A stretch of DNA of 57,986 bases from Segatella maculosa DSM 19339 = JCM 15638. GTDB lineage: Bacteria > Bacteroidota > Bacteroidia > Bacteroidales > Bacteroidaceae. The position numbers were made by a program, and so were the translations under genes. The notes below the pieces were generated by a model, which did no database searches, was not told the origin of the DNA, and worked only from the letters and a program-made list of their open reading frames with translations. Every line of letters starts with the position of its first letter. Positions within the stretch are counted from its first letter, which is position 1. Where the stretch lies: the NCBI RefSeq assembly GCF_000382385.1, contig NZ_KB908334.1, forward strand, positions 1 to 57,986, written 5' to 3'. Positions 17,898 through 26,975 of this stretch are shown here, one piece after another.

Positions 17898-17978
17898 AAT
17901 CTCAGCCATATTACGTGCTAATCTCAGCCATTTTACCGTGCAATATGGCTGAGGTTGCATGGTGAAATGGCTGAGATA
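17898..17978 (+). repeat. 22-bp-phased modular array, four cores
   Basis: Cores start at 17898, 17920, 17942 and 17964. The first two read AATCTCAGCCATATT or ...TTTT and the last two the reverse orientation (AATATGGCTGAGGTT, GAAATGGCTGAGATA). Linkers are ACGTGCT, ACCGTGC and GCATGGT. A leader like the one at 42083 precedes it (CAACAACTTGTACTTTG). The change of orientation makes the array foldable into a long hairpin. Confidence 0.78.
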
Positions 17979-18013
17979 GGCCGGCGATGTGATGCGTCTT
18001 GCGGCACAGAACG

Positions 18014-18041
18014 GAAAAAGGAGGGGCTATATGACCCCTCC
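18014..18041 (-). terminator. Rho-independent terminator of the sugar symporter gene
   Basis: Read on the minus strand, the stem GGAGGGG/CCCCTCC (18041 to 18020, 8-nt loop) is followed by CTTTTTCC. It lies 55 bp past the stop at 18097. Confidence 0.75.
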
Positions 18042-18096
18042 CTGCATGCAAAGGTTGCGGATTTCGCAATCTGTTGCACATTGACATGAAAAGTAT

Positions 18097-19407
18097 TTAC
18101 TGCTTTCCTTTGATTGCCGTCACGCTAATGGCACCCAACAGCAGGCAAGCGGCAGCCACAAACATCATGTTGGTCTGGTTCGAACCTACCAATGTGAGAA
18201 TGCTACCACCGCAGATTGCCGCGATGATTTGGGGCATACAGATGGTTCCGTTGAACAATCCAAGGTAGGCACCCATGTGCCCATAGCCCTGAAGGGCATT
18301 GGTAACGAAGGTGAAAGGCATGGCCAACATGGCCGCCCAAGCGCAACCGATGAGCACGAAAGCAATGAACTGAACATACGGATGACTGATGAACGGCACC
18401 AAGGCGAAGCCGATTCCGCCGAGCACAAGGCTCAAACCATAACCCAATTTCCGGTTTTTGAACTGCGGAAGCACCATAGCCCAGATTACACTTCCGATGG
18501 CTTGGACGGCATAAAGAATGCCGACCCAGTTTCCGGCCACCTGATATGCCTTGGTGGATGTGGCTTCGGGCGACATCATGTCAACGCCCCAACAAGTGTC
18601 GGCAATGGCTCCGTTGGTGTAGGTCCACATATACATGAAGGCAGCCCAACAGAAGAACTGCACCAATCCCACGCGCCAGAAGGTGGTAGGTGCCTTTTTC
18701 AACAGGGTAATCCAGTTGCTTTTCTCCTCCAATTCGGGCTCTTCGGCCTCGTCAACGCTGTTGTATTGAGCGTATTCCTCGGGGTTCCACTCCTTCACTT
18801 TGACCGTGGTATAGAGCACACATAGTATCAATATGGCCGCTCCGATATAGAAAGACCAAATCACGGAGTCTGGAACAACGCCCGGAGCTGCCGTGATTGC
18901 CACGCCAATGGCAGTGAAGAAGTAGGGGAAAACGAAGCCCGCTACACTGCCGGCATTGCAAAGAAAGCTCTGAATACTGTAGGCCAAGGCCTTTTGTTTT
19001 TCGTTGACCATGTCGCCGACAAGCATCTTAAAGGGTTGCATGGCCATGTTGATGCTGGTGTCAAGGAACATCAGTGAGACCAGACCAAAGGTCATTGCGG
19101 CACTCAATCCCAGTCCGAATGAACCGGCATTTGGCAGCAGACACATCACGAGTACGGCGATAGCGGCTCCTATGAACAAATAAGGTATGCGGCGACCGAA
19201 GCGACACCACGTCTTGTCGCTCAGTGTTCCGACCACGGGTTGCACGAGAATACCCATCAACGGTGGCAGAATCCAGAAGTAACTCAGACTGTGTGGGTCG
19301 GCACCGAGCGTGGCAAAGATGCGCGAAATGTTTGCACTTTGCAGGGCGTAGGCTATCTGTACGCCGAAAAAACCGAAGCTGAGGTTCCACAATCCCCAGA
19401 ACTTCAT
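18097..19407 (-). CDS. MFS/GPH-type sugar transporter (SLC45-like, probably maltose/maltodextrin)
   Basis: A 12-helix inner-membrane carrier of 436 residues. Near residue 60 it has the loop motif DKTWCRFGRRIPYLFIGA, the RxGRR signature of SLC45-like sucrose/maltose-proton symporters. A large central hydrophilic loop (VDEAEEPELEEKSNW) separates helix bundles. I start it at 19407 (MKFWGLWNLSFGF), because the in-frame ATG at 19440 lies in a low-complexity TTGAAC repeat and adds a non-conserved leader. It follows the LacI gene on the same strand. Symporter plus LacI plus divergent SusCDEF is the common layout of maltodextrin loci in Bacteroidota, which is the basis for the substrate guess. Confidence 0.85.
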   Translation of the reverse strand: MKFWGLWNLSFGFFGVQIAYALQSANISRIFATLGADPHSLSYFWILPPLMGILVQPVVGTLSDKTWCRFGRRIPYLFIGAAIAVLVMCLLPNAGSFGLGLSAAMTFGLVSLMFLDTSINMAMQPFKMLVGDMVNEKQKALAYSIQSFLCNAGSVAGFVFPYFFTAIGVAITAAPGVVPDSVIWSFYIGAAILILCVLYTTVKVKEWNPEEYAQYNSVDEAEEPELEEKSNWITLLKKAPTTFWRVGLVQFFCWAAFMYMWTYTNGAIADTCWGVDMMSPEATSTKAYQVAGNWVGILYAVQAIGSVIWAMVLPQFKNRKLGYGLSLVLGGIGFALVPFISHPYVQFIAFVLIGCAWAAMLAMPFTFVTNALQGYGHMGAYLGLFNGTICMPQIIAAICGGSILTLVGSNQTNMMFVAAACLLLGAISVTAIKGKQ

Positions 19408-19421
19408 GTCGGGTTTTTGTT

Positions 19422-19643
19422 TACTTTGAACGTTGAACATTGGTGTTTGAACTTTGAAGATTGATGTTTGAACTTTTATTCGCTTTGAACTTTGAACATT
19501 GACCTTTATGACATGTTGTCTTTGTTTTTAGATTTGTATATTTCCTTTCCATATTTTTATTCCTTTCTTTTGTTCAAGTCATATCATAAGGTTCAATGTT
19601 CAAAGGTCAAACTTCAAAGATTAAAGGTCAAGATTCAAAGTCA
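19422..19643. repeat. Low-complexity TTGAAC/GTTCAA repeats, inverted across the gap
   Basis: 19422-19508 is built of variants of TTTGAACTTTGAA and TGAACATTGA. 19588-19643 carries the complementary forms (GTTCAATGTTCAAAGG, AACTTCAAAG). The two blocks could pair around the intervening AT-rich 80 bp. The left block overlaps the longer possible start of the symporter gene and the right block reaches the lacI stop. Confidence 0.6.
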
Positions 19644-20666
19644 TCGCGTTGTTCCCCTCACGATCAGGCGAGTTCTTACCACGCGTTTTTCGACTTTGTC
19701 TGAAGGAATCGAGCCTTCAACCTGACCAATCAAGATGTTCGCGGCCTCCTCTCCAACGACGAAACCGCGCTGCTCTACGGTCGTAAGCATGGGGTCGCAG
19801 GCTATCGCCCTCTCCCCGTTTGTAAAGCCACAGATGCTGATATCCCGCGGAACATCGAAGCCCATGCGCTTCGCTGTGTAGAGGATTCCGATGGCTGTAT
19901 CGTCATTCACGGCGAAGAAAGCATCTGGATGGTCGCCCTCGTTCAGCAATTCGGGCGTGATTTGTTCGGCATCTGCACGGTTGTCACAGTGTTTGATGAA
20001 CCGCTCTTCGGGCTTTAATCCGTTGTTCACCAAGGCATCATGATAGCCGTTATAACGGTTTTTCGTAATCTCGAGCTTCATGGGAGTGCCGTAGAAAGCT
20101 ATCTTTTTGCACCCCGTTCCAATGAGATGGTTCACCGCAGTGTAGGCACCCATGTAGTCATCTACAACCACTCTGCTGCAATTAATGCCTGTGCAAATGC
20201 GGTCATAGAACACAACTGGCACGCCACGATCCATGAGATTGCTGAAGTGTTCGTACTTGGTTGTGTTCTTGGCTTGCGAAACAATGATGCCACAAGCTTT
20301 GTTCTCAGAGAACGATTTGCATATTTCCACCTCGCGTTCATACCTTTCATTGCTCTGTGCCACCATGATTCTGTATCCCCGGGCAGATGCTTCTTCTTCG
20401 ATACCGCTAAGGATTGAGGAGAAATAAAAATGCGTTAACTGAGGTATAATGACTCCGATAAGCTTCACAGGTTTCGTGCGACTGTTGCGCAAACTCTCTG
20501 CAATGACGTTGGGAAAGAAGTTATGTTCTTGTGCAAAAGCCTTGATTCTTGTGCGCTTTTCCATGCTGATGCGCGGACTGTCTTTGAGCGCACGAGACAC
20601 CGTAGCTACAGAAACGCCAAGCTCCCGAGCTATGTCTTTCATTGTTATAGGCGCAGATTCTTTCAT
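19641..20666 (-). CDS. LacI-family transcriptional regulator of the divergent sus-like locus
   Basis: 341 residues. The N-terminal helix-turn-helix and hinge are clear (MKDIARELGVSVATVSRALKD, about residues 9-29; the hinge helix region is PNVIAESLRNSRTK). A periplasmic-binding-protein-like sugar sensor follows, with typical segments LIGVIIPQLTHFYFSSILSGIE, RVVVDDYMGAY, DAFFAVNDDTAIGIL and ISICGFTNGERAIACDPMLTTVEQ. It should bind the perfect palindrome at 20750-20761 and respond to a sugar imported by the locus. The gene is divergent from susC, with a 286-bp shared control region. The next gene on its strand is the sugar symporter. Confidence 0.93.
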   Translation of the reverse strand: MKESAPITMKDIARELGVSVATVSRALKDSPRISMEKRTRIKAFAQEHNFFPNVIAESLRNSRTKPVKLIGVIIPQLTHFYFSSILSGIEEEASARGYRIMVAQSNERYEREVEICKSFSENKACGIIVSQAKNTTKYEHFSNLMDRGVPVVFYDRICTGINCSRVVVDDYMGAYTAVNHLIGTGCKKIAFYGTPMKLEITKNRYNGYHDALVNNGLKPEERFIKHCDNRADAEQITPELLNEGDHPDAFFAVNDDTAIGILYTAKRMGFDVPRDISICGFTNGERAIACDPMLTTVEQRGFVVGEEAANILIGQVEGSIPSDKVEKRVVRTRLIVRGTTR

Positions 20667-20685
20667 GGTTCACGTCAGTTATGCA

Positions 20686-20694
20686 GCAAAGATA
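20686..20694 (-). promoter_or_regulatory. -7 element of the lacI-family gene
   Basis: TATCTTTGC on the minus strand, 19 bp before the start at 20666. The operator at 20750 lies about 55 bp further upstream, so the regulator may also control itself. Confidence 0.55.
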
Positions 20695-20749
20695 TGCAAA
20701 ACTACTAAATTTTATTTTAGAAAACAACATTTAATTTGCAAAAGATTGC

Positions 20750-20761
20750 GCAAACGTTTGC
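20750..20761. promoter_or_regulatory. LacI-family operator palindrome
   Basis: GCAAACGTTTGC is a perfect 12-bp palindrome with a central CG, the classic half-site form bound by LacI/GalR proteins. It sits between the divergent lacI-family and susC genes. It is 56 bp upstream of the likely susC -7 element (20817), an activator-like or looping position rather than a simple promoter block. Confidence 0.8.
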
Positions 20762-20778
20762 ATTTATTAAAGAGCAGA

Positions 20779-20790
20779 TTTAACGTTAAA
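20779..20790. promoter_or_regulatory. Second palindrome in the susC control region
   Basis: TTTAACGTTAAA is a perfect 12-bp palindrome 18 bp after the LacI-type operator. A 10-bp version (TTAACGTTAA) recurs at 20926-20935 just before the susC start. They may be weaker sites for the same regulator or sites for another factor. Confidence 0.4.
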
Positions 20791-20816
20791 ATATTACAAC
20801 GTAAGGTGAAGTGAAC

Positions 20817-20824
20817 TACTTTTG
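20817..20824 (+). promoter_or_regulatory. -7 element of the susC-like operon
   Basis: TACTTTTG matches TAnnTTTG. No TTTG is found at the -33 distance, which fits a promoter that needs an activator. The start would fall near 20831, leaving a leader of about 120 nt. Confidence 0.5.
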
Positions 20825-20952
20825 TAGCATCAACCTTGGTGCAATATAGCATGGCATGAACACGAAAACCTAAGCAAATACGACACAAAAGGGTTGACCT
20901 AAATGACGAAAACTGAACCAATATATTAACGTTAACTTAACAATCAAAGCAA

Positions 20953-23900
20953 ATGATGAAGCAGGTAAAATTCAAATTGCCGCTAAGGGGCTGGGCCATC
21001 GCTGGTGGTTTGTTCCTTTCGGCAGCGGTCTTTGCACAGTCAGGAACTGTCAAAGGTCATGTCAAAGATGCTTCCGGAGAGCCTATCATCGGTGCCACGA
21101 TCATGGCAAATGGTAAGCCTGTGGGCGTGACCGACCTCGATGGAAACTACACAATCAATGTTCCTAAAGGCACAGAAATCACAGTTACCTATGTAGGAAT
21201 GGCTCCTAAGAAAGTGACTGCGGCTGAAAACCTTACGATAACTCTCGAAGATGACAACAAAACCTTGAACGAAGTGGTGGTCATCGGCTATGGTGTTGCG
21301 AAGAAATCAGACCTGACCGGCTCTGTGTCGGCATTGAAACCCGACAGCAAGAACAAGGGCCTCGTGGTGAACCCGCAGGACATGATCTCGGGAAAAGTGG
21401 CCGGTGTGAGCGTCACCAGCAATGACGGAACGCCCGGTGGAGCAGCAACGATGCGCATTCGTGGCGGCTCTTCGCTGAATGCTTCCAACGATCCGTTGAT
21501 TGTTATCGACAATGTTCCTATTGATAATACGGGTGTGAAGGGTGTCTCGAATATCCTTTCAAGCATCAACCCGCAGGACATTGAGAGCTTCAATGTGCTG
21601 AAAGACGCATCGGCAACGGCCATCTATGGTTCGCGTGGCTCGAATGGTGTTATCATTATCACCACGAAAAGGGGGCGGAAAGGGCAGGCTCCGCAGGTTT
21701 CCTACAGCGGGAACTTCACCTTGAGCACCCATAAGAAGACCTTAGACGTGATGGAAGCCGATGAATACCGCACGTTTGTGCGCAATCTATTCGGCGAAAA
21801 CAGCGACCCATATAAGGCGCTTGGCACGGCAAACACCGATTGGCAAAAGGAGATTTTGCGCACCGGTTTGGGCCATGACCACAATGTCACGGTGTCAGGT
21901 TCGGCCTTTGACGTGCCCTATCGCGTGTCGGTTGGCTACACCAAGCAGCAAGGTATCGTTAAGACATCAAGTTTTGAACGTGTCACAGGAGCCGTAAACC
22001 TGAACCCGTCTTTCCTGAATGACCACCTGACATTGAACCTTAATGGTAAGGGAATGTATGCCCATAGCGTGTTTGCCGACAAGGCTGCCATCTCCAACGC
22101 GGTCAGAATGGATCCGACGCAAGACCCTTATCGCTACACATCAGCCTATCATCGTGCGCTATTTGGCAACGATATGGCAAAGACATTGAATAACTTCGGT
22201 GGCTATTTCGAGTGGACAACGAGTGGAATCGACGACGATAAAGATGCTTGGCCATTCTCTTTCAACAGTACCGGCCAGCTGATGAACCCGCTTGCCGTGC
22301 TGAATACGCGCCGAGAAAGTGCTTATAGCCGCGAGTTTATCGGTAGCGCTGACATTGATTATAAGGTACATGGCTTCGAAGACTTGCACTTGCATGCCAC
22401 CTTAGGAGCCGACGTTGCAAAGGGAACACAGCACAGAAACGCTTCTCCGGCATCGCCTCAATTCATCTATTACGGTAGTTATGGCTATGAAACTATCTTG
22501 AAGCGCAACCTCTCTTTGAGCATGTATGCCCAATATTTCCATGATTTTAACGATAAACTCAAGAACCATTTCGACATCATGGGCGGCTATGAGTGGCAGC
22601 ATTTCTATAATACCAAAGACAACGATTACATCGGTTACTACTCATCGACCATCACAACGAACGATAAGAACGGTAAACCACTGCGCAATACTGCCCGTCC
22701 TCACACGCCTTATGAGTTTGCAACAGAGAACTATCTGGTGTCTTTCTTCGGCAGAGCCAACTGGAGTTTGATGGATCGTTACTACATAACGGCCACCGTT
22801 CGCGATGATGGTTCGTCGCGATTCAAAGACCATTGGTCCGTATTCCCGTCGTTTGCGTTTGCATGGAAGGTCAATCAAGAGAATTGGTTGAAGCCGGCAA
22901 GCTGGCTGTCCGACCTTAAATTGCGATTGGGTTGGGGTAAAACCGGTCAGCAAGATGTAAAGAGTGACTATGCTTGGATACCCACTTACTCGATCAATAC
23001 GGGCACAGATAGCTTCTATCCGTTGGTGGGTGACGGTACTCTTTACCGTCCAAATAACTTCACACCCGACCTGAAATGGGAGACAACCACAACGTATAAC
23101 GTCGGCATTGACTGGGGCATTATGGACCAAAGGCTAAGCGGTACGTTGGATTGGTACTACAGAAAGACGACCGATTTGCTGAACTATGCCCCCGTGATGG
23201 TGCTGTCTTCCTTCCGAAATCAGGCTTGGCAGAACATCGGCGACCTGTCGAATACGGGCTTCGAAGCCACGGTTAGCTGGAAAGCCATACAGACAAAGGA
23301 CTGGTTTTGGACCTTGGATTACAACCTAACTTACAACAAGAACAAGATAACCAACCTGTCCGGAGTGAGCAGCGACGGCTCTCCTGTGCCCAATACCGAC
23401 ATAAAAATAGGTACGGACAAGAACCTTGAATACAATCAAGTGGGCCATCCGGCCAACTCATTCTATGTCTATCAGCAGGTGTATGACAAGAACGGGAACC
23501 CCATCGAGGGCGCAGTTGTCGACCGAAACCGTGACGGAAAAATCACCGATGCCGACAGATACTTCTACAAGAGCCCTGCGGCTCCGGTCATCATGGGCTT
23601 GTCTTCACGCCTTGAATACAAGAGATGGGACCTCGGCTTCGGTCTGCGTGCCAGCATCGGAAACTATGTTTACAACGGCGTTGCACAGAGTTTCAAGAAT
23701 GTAAGCGCCAATGGTATCTGGTCACAAAGCCGATTGGTCAACACAACTTCGGCTGCTGTGGCACGCGGTTTCATCACCGACGACACCAAAAACACCGTTA
23801 CCGACTACTGGGTGAAGAATGCAAGCTTCCTGAAATGCGATAATATCACCCTTGGATATAGCTTCAACCTCTTTAAGACAGGCAGCTACAAAGGCATCAA

Positions 23901-24042
23901 CGGCCGTCTTTATGCTACGGCAAGCAATGTCTTCACCATAACCAAGTACGACGGACTGGATCCCGAAGTCTATAATGGCTATGATGATAACATGTATCCG
24001 CGTGCTTTCTCAATGATTTTCGGTGTCAACCTGAACTTCTAA
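20953..24042 (+). CDS. SusC-like TonB-dependent transporter of the maltodextrin-type locus
   Basis: 1029 residues. Signal peptide to about residue 29 (SAAVFAQ), carboxypeptidase-regulatory-like domain (VKGHVKDASGEPIIGATIM), TonB-box region (EVVVIGYG), then the plug domain with IVIDNVPID and IESFNVLKDASATAIYGSRGSNGVIIITTKRG. The large beta-barrel ends in Phe (FGVNLNF). It imports oligosaccharides across the outer membrane with the SusD product encoded 16 bp downstream. It is the first gene of a four-gene operon (20953-28097), controlled from the region shared with the LacI-family gene. Confidence 0.96.
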   Translation: MMKQVKFKLPLRGWAIAGGLFLSAAVFAQSGTVKGHVKDASGEPIIGATIMANGKPVGVTDLDGNYTINVPKGTEITVTYVGMAPKKVTAAENLTITLEDDNKTLNEVVVIGYGVAKKSDLTGSVSALKPDSKNKGLVVNPQDMISGKVAGVSVTSNDGTPGGAATMRIRGGSSLNASNDPLIVIDNVPIDNTGVKGVSNILSSINPQDIESFNVLKDASATAIYGSRGSNGVIIITTKRGRKGQAPQVSYSGNFTLSTHKKTLDVMEADEYRTFVRNLFGENSDPYKALGTANTDWQKEILRTGLGHDHNVTVSGSAFDVPYRVSVGYTKQQGIVKTSSFERVTGAVNLNPSFLNDHLTLNLNGKGMYAHSVFADKAAISNAVRMDPTQDPYRYTSAYHRALFGNDMAKTLNNFGGYFEWTTSGIDDDKDAWPFSFNSTGQLMNPLAVLNTRRESAYSREFIGSADIDYKVHGFEDLHLHATLGADVAKGTQHRNASPASPQFIYYGSYGYETILKRNLSLSMYAQYFHDFNDKLKNHFDIMGGYEWQHFYNTKDNDYIGYYSSTITTNDKNGKPLRNTARPHTPYEFATENYLVSFFGRANWSLMDRYYITATVRDDGSSRFKDHWSVFPSFAFAWKVNQENWLKPASWLSDLKLRLGWGKTGQQDVKSDYAWIPTYSINTGTDSFYPLVGDGTLYRPNNFTPDLKWETTTTYNVGIDWGIMDQRLSGTLDWYYRKTTDLLNYAPVMVLSSFRNQAWQNIGDLSNTGFEATVSWKAIQTKDWFWTLDYNLTYNKNKITNLSGVSSDGSPVPNTDIKIGTDKNLEYNQVGHPANSFYVYQQVYDKNGNPIEGAVVDRNRDGKITDADRYFYKSPAAPVIMGLSSRLEYKRWDLGFGLRASIGNYVYNGVAQSFKNVSANGIWSQSRLVNTTSAAVARGFITDDTKNTVTDYWVKNASFLKCDNITLGYSFNLFKTGSYKGINGRLYATASNVFTITKYDGLDPEVYNGYDDNMYPRAFSMIFGVNLNF

Positions 24043-24058
24043 CCCTAAAAATAAAGTC

Positions 24059-25669
24059 ATGAATAAATATCTTAAACATATCATTCCCTCGGCAATCCTG
24101 TTGCTTTCGTCAGGGATAACGGTCTCTTGTGTGGGCGATTTGGACGTTACTCCCATCGATCCCAACGTCAAACCGGAAGTGAGTGCAGCCGCACTTTTCA
24201 ATAAATGTTATGCAAATCTCGGTGTTGCAGGCAATGGCGGAGCCAACGGAGACTGTGATATCGATGGCTTAGATGGCGGTACCACCGGGTTTATCCGGCA
24301 GATGTGGAACTCCAATGAGCTGACGACCGACGAGGCAATGTGCCACTGGAGCGATGCCGGTGTCGAGCAATTCGACTATAATACCTATGATGCCAGCCAC
24401 CCGATGCTCAATGGTTACTTCGCACGTTTAACCACCGGAATCACCTATTGCAACGACTATCTGGCCAAAGAAAGCGATTATAATGCTGCCATGACAGCCG
24501 AAATACGCTTTGTCCGCGCCTTGGAATACTATCTGTTGATGGATGCTTTCGGGAATATTCCATTTGCCGAAACCCTCACAACGCCTACGATGAAGACGCG
24601 TGCAGAGGCTTACGACTGGATAGTTAAGGAACTCCTTGCTATCGAACCGGCCCTTTCGGCCGCACAACCCAAGAAGTCTTCCGACGCTAACTACGGGCGG
24701 GTTGACAAGGCTGCAGCGTGGATGCTGCTCGCACGGCTATACTTGAACGCTCAAGTTTACACCGGAACGCCGCAATGGGCCAAGGCTGCCGAGTATGCAA
24801 AGAAGGTGATGGACTCTCCTTATCGGCTCAACACGGTTGGCAAAAACGGCTGGAGTGCCTATCAAATGCTGTTCATGGGCGACAATGGAGAGACTGATGC
24901 AGCCTATGAAAGCATCTTCTCTGTCCTGCAAGACGGTCTGACCACCACCTCATGGGGCACGACAACCTTCCTGACGGCGTCTGCTTTCGATGACAATATG
25001 CACGCCAATCGCCACGACGCAAGTGCTGTTAACGGACTGAGCGGACAGAACTGGGGTGGCAATCGCTGCCGTACTGACTTGCTGAAACGCTTCTTTCCCA
25101 ACAACGATGCACCCAATTTGGCCTGCACAGACATGCCAGCTGCGGCCCATGATGACCGTGCCATCTTCGACGGAAAAGACAGAACGCTCGACAACGGAAA
25201 GGGAGTTAACGGCAAATTCACTGATGGTTTCGCTACAGCCAAGTTCGTTAACTTCAAGACCGACGGCTCCGCTGGCCACGATTTGACCTTCTCCGATGCC
25301 GATTTCTTCTTCTTCAGAAAGGCCGAAGCCTATCTTATTTATGCTGAAGCAACAGCTCGCAGCAACGGAAACCGACTGACTCCTGACGGTATTGCAGCCG
25401 TGAATACCCTGCGTGCACGTGCCAATGCCGAGACAAAGACAAGCTACACGCTCTCCGATTTGTGCGACGAATGGAGCCGGGAGTTCTACTTCGAAGGTAT
25501 CCGCAGGCCCACTTTGATTCGCTTCGGACGCTTCGGTGGCGATGTAAACTACAACTGGAGCTACAAAGGAGGCATCAAAGAGGGACGCAATTTCCCTGCA
25601 AGCAAGAACATATTTGCCATTCCTTCGGCCTATGTAAAGGGTGCTATCAAGCAGAACCCCGACTATTAA
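24059..25669 (+). CDS. SusD-like starch/oligosaccharide-binding lipoprotein
   Basis: 536 residues with the lipobox ending at Cys24 (SSGITVSC). The SusD fold is recognisable from FNKCYANLGV, the segment TAEIRFVRALEYYLLMDAFGN, the TPR-like WMLLARLYLNAQVY and the C-terminal FRKAEAYLIYAEATAR. The ending EWSREFYFEGIRRPTLIRFGRF and KQNPDY is typical. It resembles the maltodextrin-type SusD more than the paralogue at 6681-8324. It acts with the SusC product encoded just upstream. Confidence 0.95.
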   Translation: MNKYLKHIIPSAILLLSSGITVSCVGDLDVTPIDPNVKPEVSAAALFNKCYANLGVAGNGGANGDCDIDGLDGGTTGFIRQMWNSNELTTDEAMCHWSDAGVEQFDYNTYDASHPMLNGYFARLTTGITYCNDYLAKESDYNAAMTAEIRFVRALEYYLLMDAFGNIPFAETLTTPTMKTRAEAYDWIVKELLAIEPALSAAQPKKSSDANYGRVDKAAAWMLLARLYLNAQVYTGTPQWAKAAEYAKKVMDSPYRLNTVGKNGWSAYQMLFMGDNGETDAAYESIFSVLQDGLTTTSWGTTTFLTASAFDDNMHANRHDASAVNGLSGQNWGGNRCRTDLLKRFFPNNDAPNLACTDMPAAAHDDRAIFDGKDRTLDNGKGVNGKFTDGFATAKFVNFKTDGSAGHDLTFSDADFFFFRKAEAYLIYAEATARSNGNRLTPDGIAAVNTLRARANAETKTSYTLSDLCDEWSREFYFEGIRRPTLIRFGRFGGDVNYNWSYKGGIKEGRNFPASKNIFAIPSAYVKGAIKQNPDY

Positions 25670-25704
25670 ATGTCATGATTGAATAGGAATAAAACGACAG
25701 AACA

Positions 25705-26913
25705 ATGAAAAATATCATAAAATCTTCAGTCTTGTTGTTGTTTAGCCTGCTGGCTTTGGCCGCATGCAGCGACGACCGTGACTCGAATCCCACGGTACAA
25801 TCGCCGACAACATTCAGTTTGAACACGCCTGTCTACGCGTCTTCAACCATCGATTTGGCCTCGTCTTCGGCCATCAACTTCTCGTGGTCGCAGCCCGATT
25901 ACGGTTTCCCTGCCGTGGCAAACTACCAGATCGAGTTCTCATTGAACAACTCTTGGAAGGTTTCCACCACGAAGGCACGGGCCGATAAGAGCGGAAAAAC
26001 AATTGCAGACTACACGACCATCGAAGATGTTTACAACATTTGCAAGGCCCAAGTGAATGCCGCAAAGATTGCACGGGGGCTTGAAATGATTGCAAAATGG
26101 GAAGAGGGGAAGGTCCCTGCCACCCAAAAAGTCTATGCACGCTGCGTGGCTTCGTATGCCGGAGACACCATTTCGTCGAACGTTGTCACCCTCACCGTCG
26201 CTCCATATTACGTGGAAGTGAAAGACCATGCACCCGTTTTGTGGTACATGACGGGTAATTGTATCGCCAACGGAAAATGGGGTAATAGCGAAGATGCAGT
26301 CGGTGTGTCGATGATTCCACTGCTTCCTCTGGCCGGAGAAGAGTATGATGTGAACACAGGAACAGGCACTATAGGCTACACAGGCTACTTCCCTGCAAAC
26401 GCAGAATTCAAGATTATCGAGAAACTTGGCAGCTGGGACAAAGGCATTTGCAGCGATGGCTCACCGTTAGGTACCAAATATCGCGATGGAGGAAGCGACC
26501 CCGGGAACATCAAGATTGACCAAGCTGGCTACTATTCCATCACGTTGAACACCAAAACTCACGCGTGCACGATTAAGAAACTCACTGCAACAACGATGCC
26601 TCTTTATGCAAAGATGGCTATGCCGGGCAGCTATCAGCCGGGCAGCGGCTGGGATCCGACGGCCAATTTTATGAAGAAATGCACCACGGCCGCAGGCGTT
26701 GAGAACCACGATTGGACGGCAACTGTCACGTTGGACACAGGCCATCAGTTGCAATTTGCAGCCAACGGGGCACTGACCGACACGTGGAGTGCGAGCGACT
26801 TCCCCTATGGAACGGGCGTGAAAGGCGGCACCGCACGCATCACGGTCGTCGAACCGGGCAAATATACCGTATTCTTCAACGATATCACCGGGCAATATTA
26901 TTTCTTGAAATAA
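25705..26913 (+). CDS. SusE-like surface starch-binding lipoprotein
   Basis: 402 residues, lipobox ending at Cys21 (LLALAAC). The N-terminus (DDRDSNPTVQSPTTFSLNTP and SWSQPDYGFPAVANYQIEFS) matches the SusE N-terminal domain. Two further beta-sandwich modules (about 175-290 and 295-402, each with a FPANAEFKII- or HQLQFAANG-like strand) resemble the starch-binding modules of SusE/SusF. In Bacteroides these lipoproteins hold starch at the surface without cleaving it. Its place after susC-susD and before a SusF-like gene supports alpha-glucan as substrate. Confidence 0.88.
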   Translation: MKNIIKSSVLLLFSLLALAACSDDRDSNPTVQSPTTFSLNTPVYASSTIDLASSSAINFSWSQPDYGFPAVANYQIEFSLNNSWKVSTTKARADKSGKTIADYTTIEDVYNICKAQVNAAKIARGLEMIAKWEEGKVPATQKVYARCVASYAGDTISSNVVTLTVAPYYVEVKDHAPVLWYMTGNCIANGKWGNSEDAVGVSMIPLLPLAGEEYDVNTGTGTIGYTGYFPANAEFKIIEKLGSWDKGICSDGSPLGTKYRDGGSDPGNIKIDQAGYYSITLNTKTHACTIKKLTATTMPLYAKMAMPGSYQPGSGWDPTANFMKKCTTAAGVENHDWTATVTLDTGHQLQFAANGALTDTWSASDFPYGTGVKGGTARITVVEPGKYTVFFNDITGQYYFLK

Positions 26914-26975
26914 GTTTTATCAAACGTCGGGGGAGGGCAACCTTTGCCGCTTCCCCGGCCAAATAGCATCCGAAT

